Shown here piece after piece: positions 47,242 through 56,655 of a stretch of 64,000 nucleotides of DNA. Source of the stretch: a virus; IMG/VR virus record IMGVR_UViG_3300001533_002564, positions 1 through 64,000 of that record. One strand, written 5' to 3'. The notes beneath the pieces were generated by a model. It was not told where the DNA came from and did no database searches. It saw only the letters and a program-made list of their open reading frames with translations. The number at the start of each line of letters is the position of its first letter. The stretch's first letter is position 1. Made by a program: the position numbers and the translations under genes.

Positions 47242-48021
47242 ATGAAAAACATCAACATAGGAATTGCTAATATAATAATTTCTAATAAATTAAATGAATC
47301 ATATCTAAATGATAAATTAATTGAAGAATCAAAAAAAATCGCATTTGATTTTTTTGATGTCATAAAAAAATCACCTGTTCTTCAATTAGAATTTAAAGTG
47401 TTTAATAATATTGAAAGTAAACACATAGATAATGATATTTTCGCTAAAGAATATATTGATAATAATATTAAATTATTTGAAGTTTATACTATTGATGAAA
47501 TTATTAAGGAACGTCAAAAATTAAATAAATTCATTAATGAAGATATTCTAAATGAAGATGATGAAAAGGTTCAATTATATAATGCAATTAATAATCTAAT
47601 TGATGAATCATTAAAAACTAATGATGATGTTGATGTTGATAAAATTCATGAATCATTTACATTCGTTTTTAATTATATTAAAACTCCAAAGAAAGCATTA
47701 CTTGAAAATGTTGATGTCGAAGAAATAAATGAAGATGTTATTGAAATTGCTGTTAGTAAATTTAACGAAAAATATGAAAGTCTTGATGAAGGTGATAAAG
47801 AATTATTAAAAACACTAATTAAAGCAAGTACTAAGGAAAAAAAATCATTACTTGAAACTTATAAGAAAGACACACTCAATATTTTAGAAGGAATTGATAA
47901 AGCTAATATTCAAGACAATATTCAGAAAGCAATTGAGAAAATAAAAGAAATGGTTTATAATCAAAAAAATGTTGATGATAATATTATTGGACTCCATGAT
48001 TTGAAGAAGGAATTATTATAA
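47242..48021 (+). CDS. putative prohead core protein (259 aa)
   Basis: Helical, acidic; MKNINIGIANIIISNKLNES.. with many (I/L)xE sites (KLNE, FINE, ILNE, EINE). Position between portal and protease corresponds to the small core proteins (gp67/gp68) of T4-like phages. Assignment by position and composition only. Confidence 0.55.
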   Translation: MKNINIGIANIIISNKLNESYLNDKLIEESKKIAFDFFDVIKKSPVLQLEFKVFNNIESKHIDNDIFAKEYIDNNIKLFEVYTIDEIIKERQKLNKFINEDILNEDDEKVQLYNAINNLIDESLKTNDDVDVDKIHESFTFVFNYIKTPKKALLENVDVEEINEDVIEIAVSKFNEKYESLDEGDKELLKTLIKASTKEKKSLLETYKKDTLNILEGIDKANIQDNIQKAIEKIKEMVYNQKNVDDNIIGLHDLKKELL

Positions 48022-48040
48022 ATTAATAAACGTTTTAATA

Positions 48041-48072
48041 AAAAAGGTATGTATTATATTACATACCTTTTT
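48041..48072. terminator. bidirectional terminator
   Basis: AAAAAGGTATGTA/TACATACCTTTTTT hairpin between convergent genes. Confidence 0.88.
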
Positions 48073-48075
48073 TAT

Positions 48076-48915
48076 TTAACCAAGAGTACCAAAAAATTTA
48101 TCGAAATTTTTTGCTCCTTCTTCTGTTATATTAAGTTGTTTATAACCAAATCTATCATATAATAATTTAAATATTTTATATACATAGTTAATGCCTTCAA
48201 GCTCATAGTTTGGTTCATGTCTTTTTGCAGCATTTATCCAAATGGTATATGATGATGATGGTTCATTTAATAAATACGGTCCACGACTGTATCCAAATAA
48301 CGTACAACTTGCTAAATCATCACATTTTTTTGAAATCTCATCCATATATACACACTGTGCTTTAATCATAATTTCAGGATTATCGATAATGTTTTGAAAA
48401 ATTATTATTCTATTTTCTAATCCTTCAGAATTGTTTTGAATGAATGATTTTTTTGATGGAATTTCGTCTGGTTTATATGTGTAATCAATCATACCCTTTG
48501 TAATTGCTTTTATATCACTACCATTCATTCCTTTAAATTTGTTATCAATAATAACATCATAAATTGTTGGATATGTAAATTGACTAATTCCAGATGCGCT
48601 ACTAGGAAATGGAGCATAATTCCATACTTTATATCCTGATTCAATATATGCTTGTGCTGCTATAATATTTGCGTCAACATTATATAATGCAGCATACTTA
48701 TTATACCAATTAATTATTGCTTTAGCAAGTTCATCGTTGGTTTCAATACCACCATTAATATCTGGATTTGAAGTCCAATATCTATCTGGTGATATTGGTG
48801 TTGGAGTAAAAGGTAAAACATAATCATTTTTTCCTTTAAGATTTGAATTACCTTTCCCTTTACATTTTTCTTTAATATGTTCTTCACCTAATGTTGTTAA
48901 TCTTTTATATGGCAT
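48076..48915 (-). CDS. virion lytic transglycosylase (SLT-like)
   Basis: 279 residues. YNVDANIIAAQAYIESGYKV (79-98; catalytic Glu92) and SSASGISQFTYPTIYDVI form the SLT lysozyme-like core. It should cut peptidoglycan when DNA is injected. It is four bases downstream of the hub-like giant gene, so a baseplate-associated lysin is likely. The C-terminus (QLNITEEGAKNFDKFF) may anchor it to the virion. Confidence 0.82.
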   Translation of the reverse strand: MPYKRLTTLGEEHIKEKCKGKGNSNLKGKNDYVLPFTPTPISPDRYWTSNPDINGGIETNDELAKAIINWYNKYAALYNVDANIIAAQAYIESGYKVWNYAPFPSSASGISQFTYPTIYDVIIDNKFKGMNGSDIKAITKGMIDYTYKPDEIPSKKSFIQNNSEGLENRIIIFQNIIDNPEIMIKAQCVYMDEISKKCDDLASCTLFGYSRGPYLLNEPSSSYTIWINAAKRHEPNYELEGINYVYKIFKLLYDRFGYKQLNITEEGAKNFDKFFGTLG

Positions 48916-48919
48916 ATTA

Positions 48920-51900
48920 TTAAATTTTTAATGTAATTTCATTTTTATCATCAAAATTATTTGGGTACATTGCCAAATAATGTGTCTGAACATTATTACT
49001 AACAGTAATTTGACTTTGTTCAAAAGCAAGAGTAGCTGCATCTGCTCCGCTTAATCCATTATATCTACTTAAAGCATTTGCTTCTAATACTCTTGGTATT
49101 GGATATTCTAATAATTTTGTACCACTAAAACTTGTTATCATTTTATTTGGAGTTATATCATGTTCAACATTTAAGATAATATATGCCCCATTAAATAATG
49201 GAATATTTTCTAATTGAAAATATTGTGTTGGTTGAATCATTACATTTCCTAATCCAGTAACTGTTGCTTTATATGACCTGTTCTCATATAAATTATAAAG
49301 ATTTTGTCCAATTGGAACTTTAGCATCTGGACTATTATCACTAGCCAATCTTGATAAAATTTGAATACTTTCATTAGTTTCTGGATATTCTTTACTATCA
49401 ATTTTTATATCAGTAAACATTGATTGGTTTTGTTCTCCAAATCTAACTCTAAATGCTCTTACTTGACTCCAAGGAAAATTATCATTTTTTTTAACTTGAT
49501 TAACATTTTCAGTATAACTTTCTTCATCAGTATTTCTTGAAAACCCACTAATATTTGGTTTACTAATATCGATAATCCCATCATTTTGAAAACCATTATT
49601 TGATATTGATGGATAACTTGATGACCCACCAACATACATACATACAAAATGTGTATTTTGAATATCATCATATCCACCATCATGTATTTTAAATGAATCA
49701 ACCCAACTATTTTTTGTTTCAAAATTTAAAAAATTTTGTAATGGAAAAAATTCAAAACCATTTAATGATAATAATTGTGATAACACTGAAAACAGACTAA
49801 TATTAGGGTCTTCTAACATTTCAGTTAAAATTTCACAATTAATGATTGTTTCACCAATTGGGTTCATTCCTCTATCAACAAATGCAAATGAATCAATTAA
49901 ATTTTTATTTTTATAATTAAATGGATATTTTTTATCACTATTTGATTGATTATACAACCATTTATCATTAATATTTTTAAATGAATAATATAATTGATTT
50001 ATAATGTGGTCATTTCCTTTTATTCTTTTTAATTCATCATTTTTATTATCAATCTCATCTTGAATTTCATTAAGATTTTTTTTTAAATTTAAAAAAAAGT
50101 TTTTAAAATATTTTTCATTATATTTTTCATAAACAGAATTTTCTTCATTTAATGATTTAATTGAAGAATAATTAGTTGGGTATGTTTCTACCATCTTAAA
50201 TGTTTGTTCTGAAAAATTAATTATATTTTTTCTTTCAATTAAATTACTTAAAATAGGATTAAAATATATTCCTTTATTACCAATATAATTATATTCATCA
50301 TATTTATTACCTATATTTGAGTCTAATAGATAAAGGTAAATCGAGATTTTACTATTATATTGAATTTCTTTCATTTTTGTTAAGCCTTCAATATCTTTAC
50401 TATCAATATATTTTCCTTTATTTGTAACATTAACAGCGTCATACATATCTTTAATACTTAACACAATACCATTATGAATATTATTTTTATATCTATTATA
50501 TATTAATTTAAATTGTTCTTTATCATAATCAGATAAATACTTATTAACGTCATGTAAATCAGCTAAAACATAGAATCCACGATTTTCAAATTTACTACCA
50601 GTTTTTGTTGTAAAATATTCAAAAATATCATCATCCCATCCATCTTCAATCGCAGTGAGAAGTGCACCAATATATGGTGAATAAAATGCTGGAACTTGAA
50701 ATACTGCTGCATTATTAAAAATTTGAGAATTTAATGAATTTTTATATACATTAAATGGACTAATTGTGTATCCAAAATTAGATAAAATTAATAATCGACT
50801 TAAATTTTGTGTTGTTGAACCAATAATTGTATCAATTATTTCATTATCTAATTTACCAAAAATAGTTGCCCATATTGTAATAATATTATTACCATAATCA
50901 AAAACATTATTTTCATCTAATTGTTTAAATGAAATATTACCAAGATCTCGTGCAATTGTTTGTCTTTCAGAATCAGTACCAGTTCCCGGGAAGTCGGTAT
51001 TTTTTGTTGAGAAATCAAATTTTGGGTCTGGATAAGCATATTTTTCTCTTTCACTATAATAACTTAAGTATTCACCCTCTGCTAAATACCTGCTATAAGT
51101 TTGTACACCACCAATAACGTTTTCATCTCTATCTTTACTCAAGAATGAGTCCGTAACAACATTAGTAACATCTAATATATATATTAAATTTTCTGTTGTA
51201 TATTTAAAATAATATTGAATATCATTTAATTTTAAATATTTAGTATACCAAGCATCAGTACCAAATGTATTTAACCAAGTATTGATTGATGTTTCAGAAG
51301 ATGTATCTCCTTGATAACTTATATTATTAACTTCCAAGTTTACACCCTTAAAATTGGGATTTTTTTTATCAACATAAACATCGCCATCACCAATTTGAAA
51401 ACTTTCTGGTTCATCTGAAAAATCATATATTGTACCATAATCAGTATTTATTTTACCCATTGCAGTATATAAATTATTAATTGATTTAGAATATTTATTA
51501 ACCATATCAGTAAAAAGACCAATGTTTTTTTCAGTAATAAATGACATTAAATTAATTGCTTCGGCTTCAGAATATAAATCAATATTTGCGCTAGCTAATG
51601 AAATATATTCATCATTTATTGGGTAAAATGATTCTGTAAGTGTTCCTTGACTTAAAACATAAAAACGTTCAACTAATTTTTTTAATACTTCATCATGAAT
51701 GTTATCTGTTATTTCTAAGTATGGACTTTTTGATGATGCACCACCAAGTGTTGAATCATATGGAGATATTGGTATCCAATTATTAACATTATCTTCATTT
51801 TTATCGTCTCTAGCAAAATATTGTTGAGTAAAAGTGATTTGGTCACTAAATGCATCAATAAATTTATCAACAAGATTAAGTTCAGGAAAAGGAACTTTTC

Positions 51901-53560
51901 TACTCAATTCTAGTGGTGCTACACGACTTTGTCTACCTGCTGTAGTGTTAACTATTAATGGAAATGGATAAATATGAGGATTATTTTCTTTATCTTCATT
52001 ATATGAACTATCAGCTAAAATTATTCTTTTATTTGAACTTATATTATGTGACTCATCAGCAGTAGTTACTGTTGAATTTAATGTAAAAAAGAATTTATCT
52101 ACATCATCTAATATTATTTTAAATATATTGTATATTGACGGGGTCATTCCCAATTTTTCTAGAGTTAATGCATTAATTTTTGTTGTTAACTCTATTGCAA
52201 TATTTCTATTTTTTATTTCTAATTTATCTTTTTGTTTATATAACTTAGTATAATATGTTGTAATATCAATACCATAATATTTTGTATTAGTTTTACTATT
52301 ATTATCTCTAAAATCTTTTATATTATAAAATGATTCTGGTTTACCAATATCACTATCACTAATATTATCTAATAATACATTTTGATTTAGTAAAATTTTT
52401 CTATATTCAAGCAATGGTGTTTCAAATAATGAATTGTCTTCAGTTGTAAATTCCCAAAAAGATTCTTTGGGTTTATTTTCACTAATTGTTTTATTTGTTC
52501 CAGCAACATAAAGAATAAATAATTTTGTTGATGATAATGTTTCAATACCATTTGATTCTTGATTTTTAATTCTATTATTAATTACTGATAAATCATTAAT
52601 TTCTGTTATATCATTATCACTTAGAATACTGTTTTGAGTGTTATCTTGATTTTTTACATGATTCGTATCAACCATAACTAAATATGATTCATTTTTATTT
52701 AATATTTCATTATTTTTAATATTTGAAGGATTTAACATTTCCATAACTGAATTAATTGATTTAATAATGTCAAGATTATTCTTTATATCATTATTTTCTT
52801 GTTCAGTTTTCAATAAATCAGAAGTCGCACTATAAAGACTTTTTAATTGTAATATTAATTGAAAAGTGTTCTTTGGTATTTCTTTTGGTTCAGGGTTCAT
52901 TGAGTTATTACCATCATCATTATTATCAATTAATGATGTATTAACAACATATCCAAATAAAATATCTGTTAATGGTGCAAATGTTAGTGCAACAAATTGT
53001 GCATCAATAACAAAATTACCATTAGCAGCATTAAATTCTGATGTATATTTAACTAAGTGTAAGTCATATGCTATTGGTTTTCCATAATATCCTTTAACTG
53101 TTAATTTAAATATTGGTGGTGGAAAATCAAATAGCATTTGATATGGTGAATCAGTTTGATTAAAAAATGCCAATCCTCTAATATCAATAAATTGAATATT
53201 GACTTGTGGAATAAACGATGAATTTATTGTAATTTTTATATTATTAATACCGAAACCTTCATAATGCTGTCCATCTGGATTACTTCCATCATAATAATTT
53301 GTAGTAAAATTTAAATGATTGGGGTCGTTCGTTTCATTATCTTGATTGTTACCAATAAAGTTAATTGGGGGTTTTGATTTAGTACTACTTACATTATTAT
53401 CAATGATAACAGTTCTTTCTTTACTTTTTGCAGTTAATTCAGCAAAAATATACATATTTTCATATTGAGGTATACCATTAACAATATTATTATTAATATT
53501 TATTGTATTTGGGTCAATTAATATTACGTTACCATTATCATCTACATTCTCTTCAGCCAT
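48920..53560 (-). CDS. giant baseplate hub-like structural protein
   Basis: 1546 residues from MAEENVDDNGNVILIDPN. The C-terminal part (TGLGNVMIQPTQYFQLENIP, GAYIILNVEHDITPNKMITSF) is typical of tail hub or late-control proteins that hold the tail tip; the N-terminal INNIKITINSSFIPQVNIQF-like region also suits a baseplate beta-structure. The frame begins at 53575 (MKNII), but that ATG touches the phage-type promoter (53575-53584), so the Met at 53560 is preferred. Operon with the transglycosylase. Confidence 0.7.
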   Translation of the reverse strand: MAEENVDDNGNVILIDPNTININNNIVNGIPQYENMYIFAELTAKSKERTVIIDNNVSSTKSKPPINFIGNNQDNETNDPNHLNFTTNYYDGSNPDGQHYEGFGINNIKITINSSFIPQVNIQFIDIRGLAFFNQTDSPYQMLFDFPPPIFKLTVKGYYGKPIAYDLHLVKYTSEFNAANGNFVIDAQFVALTFAPLTDILFGYVVNTSLIDNNDDGNNSMNPEPKEIPKNTFQLILQLKSLYSATSDLLKTEQENNDIKNNLDIIKSINSVMEMLNPSNIKNNEILNKNESYLVMVDTNHVKNQDNTQNSILSDNDITEINDLSVINNRIKNQESNGIETLSSTKLFILYVAGTNKTISENKPKESFWEFTTEDNSLFETPLLEYRKILLNQNVLLDNISDSDIGKPESFYNIKDFRDNNSKTNTKYYGIDITTYYTKLYKQKDKLEIKNRNIAIELTTKINALTLEKLGMTPSIYNIFKIILDDVDKFFFTLNSTVTTADESHNISSNKRIILADSSYNEDKENNPHIYPFPLIVNTTAGRQSRVAPLELSRKVPFPELNLVDKFIDAFSDQITFTQQYFARDDKNEDNVNNWIPISPYDSTLGGASSKSPYLEITDNIHDEVLKKLVERFYVLSQGTLTESFYPINDEYISLASANIDLYSEAEAINLMSFITEKNIGLFTDMVNKYSKSINNLYTAMGKINTDYGTIYDFSDEPESFQIGDGDVYVDKKNPNFKGVNLEVNNISYQGDTSSETSINTWLNTFGTDAWYTKYLKLNDIQYYFKYTTENLIYILDVTNVVTDSFLSKDRDENVIGGVQTYSRYLAEGEYLSYYSEREKYAYPDPKFDFSTKNTDFPGTGTDSERQTIARDLGNISFKQLDENNVFDYGNNIITIWATIFGKLDNEIIDTIIGSTTQNLSRLLILSNFGYTISPFNVYKNSLNSQIFNNAAVFQVPAFYSPYIGALLTAIEDGWDDDIFEYFTTKTGSKFENRGFYVLADLHDVNKYLSDYDKEQFKLIYNRYKNNIHNGIVLSIKDMYDAVNVTNKGKYIDSKDIEGLTKMKEIQYNSKISIYLYLLDSNIGNKYDEYNYIGNKGIYFNPILSNLIERKNIINFSEQTFKMVETYPTNYSSIKSLNEENSVYEKYNEKYFKNFFLNLKKNLNEIQDEIDNKNDELKRIKGNDHIINQLYYSFKNINDKWLYNQSNSDKKYPFNYKNKNLIDSFAFVDRGMNPIGETIINCEILTEMLEDPNISLFSVLSQLLSLNGFEFFPLQNFLNFETKNSWVDSFKIHDGGYDDIQNTHFVCMYVGGSSSYPSISNNGFQNDGIIDISKPNISGFSRNTDEESYTENVNQVKKNDNFPWSQVRAFRVRFGEQNQSMFTDIKIDSKEYPETNESIQILSRLASDNSPDAKVPIGQNLYNLYENRSYKATVTGLGNVMIQPTQYFQLENIPLFNGAYIILNVEHDITPNKMITSFSGTKLLEYPIPRVLEANALSRYNGLSGADAATLAFEQSQITVSNNVQTHYLAMYPNNFDDKNEITLKI

Positions 53561-53574
53561 TATTATATTTTTCA

Positions 53575-53584
53575 TATAAATACC
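53575..53584 (-). promoter_or_regulatory. phage-type GGTATTTATA element
   Basis: 14 nt before the preferred hub start; decides the start codon. Confidence 0.6.
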
Positions 53585-53629
53585 TTAGAATAAAAAATAT
53601 AATAATTACTACCAAATTGAATTATTTAA

Positions 53630-53639
53630 ACTATTTATA
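53630..53639 (+). promoter_or_regulatory. phage-type ACTATTTATA element
   Basis: 10 nt before the 53650 start. Confidence 0.55.
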
Positions 53640-53649
53640 TTAAACGAAA

Positions 53650-54066
53650 ATGATGTTATTAAAAGCAACAGAGATATTAAATCAAAATATTCATTCAATT
53701 TGGGAAAATATATTCTTCTATTTATTTATTGTAATAATATTATTTTTTTTAATATCAATATTTTTCCATATAAAAATTTTTAGAAAGAAGAATAATGAAA
53801 TTAAATTATTACAACAACAAAATATAACACGAATAGATAATATTAGAAAAGAAAATTCAAGTGTTTTAGATAATCTTAGAGTTGAAATGTTAAAACATGA
53901 AAATGAGAGAATCCGTCAATGGATGGAAAGTGAAAAAGAAACCCTTCATGTTTTAAATGGTGTTTCAACATTATTAGAATTAAGTGATAAAGTTGATAAG
54001 GTTGAATTTAAAAATATTCGTGAAGCATTAAATGTAATTGAAAAATTAATAAAAGACCTTAAATAA
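53650..54066 (+). CDS. membrane-anchored coiled-coil protein (138 aa)
   Basis: One membrane helix (IFFYLFIVIILFFLISIFFHI) near the N-terminus followed by a long charged coiled coil (KLLQQQNITRIDNIRKENSS). The topology resembles phage spanins or membrane adaptors, but no family is recognised. Operon with the next small ORF and the protease region. Confidence 0.6.
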   Translation: MMLLKATEILNQNIHSIWENIFFYLFIVIILFFLISIFFHIKIFRKKNNEIKLLQQQNITRIDNIRKENSSVLDNLRVEMLKHENERIRQWMESEKETLHVLNGVSTLLELSDKVDKVEFKNIREALNVIEKLIKDLK

Positions 54067-54078
54067 AATAGAATTCTG

Positions 54079-54228
54079 ATGGGAAAAATTAATAAACTTA
54101 AGGAAATTAATAAGAAAATAAGTAGAATATTAAATGACTTAGAGACGGATATATTTATAAAAAATATTGATATTGAAAACAATAGAATCATTAAGAAATA
54201 TAATCAAACCCTTATTAACTCAAAATAA
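54079..54228 (+). CDS. small helical protein (49 aa)
   Basis: MGKINKLKEINKKISRILND.. basic helix, 12 bases after the coiled-coil gene. Function unknown. Confidence 0.5.
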   Translation: MGKINKLKEINKKISRILNDLETDIFIKNIDIENNRIIKKYNQTLINSK

Positions 54229-54236
54229 AATTATTA

Positions 54237-54246
54237 ACTATTTATT
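54237..54246 (+). promoter_or_regulatory. phage-type ACTATTTATT element
   Basis: 14 nt before the prohead protease start. Confidence 0.55.
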
Positions 54247-54260
54247 AAAAACAAATTAAT

Positions 54261-54977
54261 ATGTTTAAAAAAAAATTAAGCAGAATATTAGAAGAAGGTG
54301 ATACTGGTTTCGGTATTTTAATTGAACATGATGCTGGATTTATTAATTCTGAAATTAACAAAAATATCCTTAATGAAAATTTTGAATTAAAACCTAATGA
54401 ACCCGTACTAGTTAATTGTATATTACAAAAATGGGGTGTAAAAAATAAAAATGGTAGGATTTATCCAAAGGAAGTATTATTACCACAAGTTAATATATAT
54501 CAAGAATTAGTTAATACAAATAGTGCTGTATCTGAAGCAGACCATCCTGATTCATCAATAATATCATTAAATAATATATCACATATGATAACTAAAATGT
54601 GGTGGGGTATTGGTGAACAAGAAAATGTATTATTTGGTCAATTAAAATTAATTGTATCACCGGGATACATTAATTTTGGTATTGTTTCAGTTATTGGTGA
54701 TAAAATTGTATTGTATTTACAAAATAAAATTAAATTAGGTATTTCAAGTCGTGGAGTAGGAACTTTAAAAGAAATTAATGGTGAAAATTTAGTTCAAGAT
54801 GATTTTGAATTAATTGGGTTTGATTTAGTGGCAACGCCAAGTACACCGGGAGCATTTCTTTTTCCTGAAAAAAATGGTGATATGAGTTTCGGAGAAAATT
54901 ATGTAAATAAAAACGGTATTTTATTAAAAGAAGATAACAATAAAATAATAACTGCAATAGATAAATTTTTATTATAA
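54261..54977 (+). CDS. prohead core protease (gp21-like)
   Basis: 238 residues. KNKNGRIYPKEVLLPQV, SEADHPDSS (catalytic His95) and LGISSRGVG (catalytic Ser at 162/163) match T4 gp21-type serine proteases. This family cleaves head proteins after (L/I)xE during maturation. Its own N-terminus has RILEEG and ILNEN, likely self-cleavage sites. Placed before scaffold and capsid genes as in T4. Confidence 0.9.
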   Translation: MFKKKLSRILEEGDTGFGILIEHDAGFINSEINKNILNENFELKPNEPVLVNCILQKWGVKNKNGRIYPKEVLLPQVNIYQELVNTNSAVSEADHPDSSIISLNNISHMITKMWWGIGEQENVLFGQLKLIVSPGYINFGIVSVIGDKIVLYLQNKIKLGISSRGVGTLKEINGENLVQDDFELIGFDLVATPSTPGAFLFPEKNGDMSFGENYVNKNGILLKEDNNKIITAIDKFLL

Positions 54978-55062
54978 AAGCGCATAATATAATGATAAAA
55001 AATTGTATATGCAAGAAAATTAGGTGTTTTTTATTAAAAATTACACTTTTTCATAATAAGAA

Positions 55063-55072
55063 TGTATTTATA
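55063..55072 (+). promoter_or_regulatory. phage-type TGTATTTATA element
   Basis: 34 nt before the scaffold start. Confidence 0.5.
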
Positions 55073-55106
55073 TAAAAATTATAGTATTAGATATTACATA
55101 TAAATA

Positions 55107-56633
55107 ATGAAAAACGATAAAAAAAAATCGGTAATTAAAGAAGCACTTGTTGAATATACTGAGATTCAAGAAGCTGCTATTGCTAATGCTAAAAAAAATT
55201 TAGCTGAAAAATATCCTGAAAAGTTTAATGATTTATTAAAGGAAGAATTAAATAAAAATAAAAAGACAAAAGAGTCATATAAAAAAATAGACGAAAGTAA
55301 AGAATCTGAAAAAGATGATGTCGAAACTAATAAAGAAGATGATGTTATGAAAAAACAAACTAAAGAGACTAAAAAAGTTGTAAAAGAAGGTAAAGAAAAG
55401 AATCAACCATTTGATGAAAAAGCACCAGAAAACGGACCTGACGTTGTGAAAGAAGAACGTGAGAAAGATTTCATGGGAGATGTTGAAAAAGATACTCCTA
55501 ATAAAGCTGATGGTAAAACCGAAGACGGTGATACTTACAGTGAAAAAATTACTACAAAAAAAGAAACTCTTGCGAATAAGACTTCTGTAAAAGAAGAGTT
55601 TGATATGACAGACCTTGACCAACAAGCTGTTGGTTCTGCAATCGAAGAAGCAGAAGATGATGATGAAATTATCACAATGAATGAAATTGAAAATGAAATT
55701 CAAGGGATGGACTCTTTAGAAGAAGAACTTAGCGACATGAGTGGATTGCCTCGTCCAGAATTAGAACCACGTGGTTCTGCTCAAGGTCAAGAAGGTGATG
55801 CATTTACTAAATTAGTTAAGATGAGAGAACAACTTGACGAAATGATAAGTGGAATGAATGTTGCCGAACAAAAAAATAATGGTGGACAGGGTGCTAATAA
55901 AGTAAATGCTGGCGGACCGACTCAATCAATGATTGATGAAGAAGATATTACTGATGCTGATGTTGAAGCAGTTTTAGGTTCTGCTCCAGAAATGGATGAA
56001 CAAGAAATTGTTGATGAACAAGAAGTTGATGAAAATATGGAACATACTCAAACTCATCATAATGCAAGAAAAACAGGTTCTCATAACAATACCAATTATG
56101 GTAAAGAAAATAGATTGCGTGACGCAATGAAAGAAAATGAAAATAAAAAGATTAGTAGTTTAATTAGTGAAAACAAAGGTTTAACAAAGAAATTGAACGA
56201 AACTAAGAAATTCAAGCAGTCAGTGACTACATTAGTAGAACAATATAAGTCTGCACTTGAAAAATATCGTAATCAACTTAAAGAAATGGCTACATTTAAT
56301 ACCAATTTGGCACATGTAAATAACCTATTGGTTAATGAAAGTCTTGCTTTAACTCAACAAGATAAAATTAAGATTATCAACGAGTTTAAAAAAGTAGATA
56401 CAATTGCTGAATCACAGAAAAAGTATAAAACATTTTTATCAGAAATGAAAGAAAATAAACCTACTTTATCTGAAAGTATTGAAAAAAAGGTGAGTGCCTC
56501 TATCTCACCATCTTCAAAACAAAATATTGAGGAAGCAAAAGAAGTAACAGCATACGCAGATGATGAACACATCAATAAAATGAAAAGATTAATCGAGTAT
56601 GTTGAAAAAAGAGAGAATAAAAAAATAATTTAA
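55107..56633 (+). CDS. prohead scaffold protein (gp22-like)
   Basis: 508 residues of highly charged, helical sequence (KKSVIKEALVEYTEIQEA, Glu/Lys runs) with a long coiled coil (ISSLISENKGLTKKLNETKK, LVEQYKSALEKYRNQLKEMA). Placed between protease and capsid genes exactly like T4 gene 22. It should form the core around which the shell assembles and then be degraded. Confidence 0.8.
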   Translation: MKNDKKKSVIKEALVEYTEIQEAAIANAKKNLAEKYPEKFNDLLKEELNKNKKTKESYKKIDESKESEKDDVETNKEDDVMKKQTKETKKVVKEGKEKNQPFDEKAPENGPDVVKEEREKDFMGDVEKDTPNKADGKTEDGDTYSEKITTKKETLANKTSVKEEFDMTDLDQQAVGSAIEEAEDDDEIITMNEIENEIQGMDSLEEELSDMSGLPRPELEPRGSAQGQEGDAFTKLVKMREQLDEMISGMNVAEQKNNGGQGANKVNAGGPTQSMIDEEDITDADVEAVLGSAPEMDEQEIVDEQEVDENMEHTQTHHNARKTGSHNNTNYGKENRLRDAMKENENKKISSLISENKGLTKKLNETKKFKQSVTTLVEQYKSALEKYRNQLKEMATFNTNLAHVNNLLVNESLALTQQDKIKIINEFKKVDTIAESQKKYKTFLSEMKENKPTLSESIEKKVSASISPSSKQNIEEAKEVTAYADDEHINKMKRLIEYVEKRENKKII

Positions 56634-56655
56634 AAAACATAAAAAATATAAATAA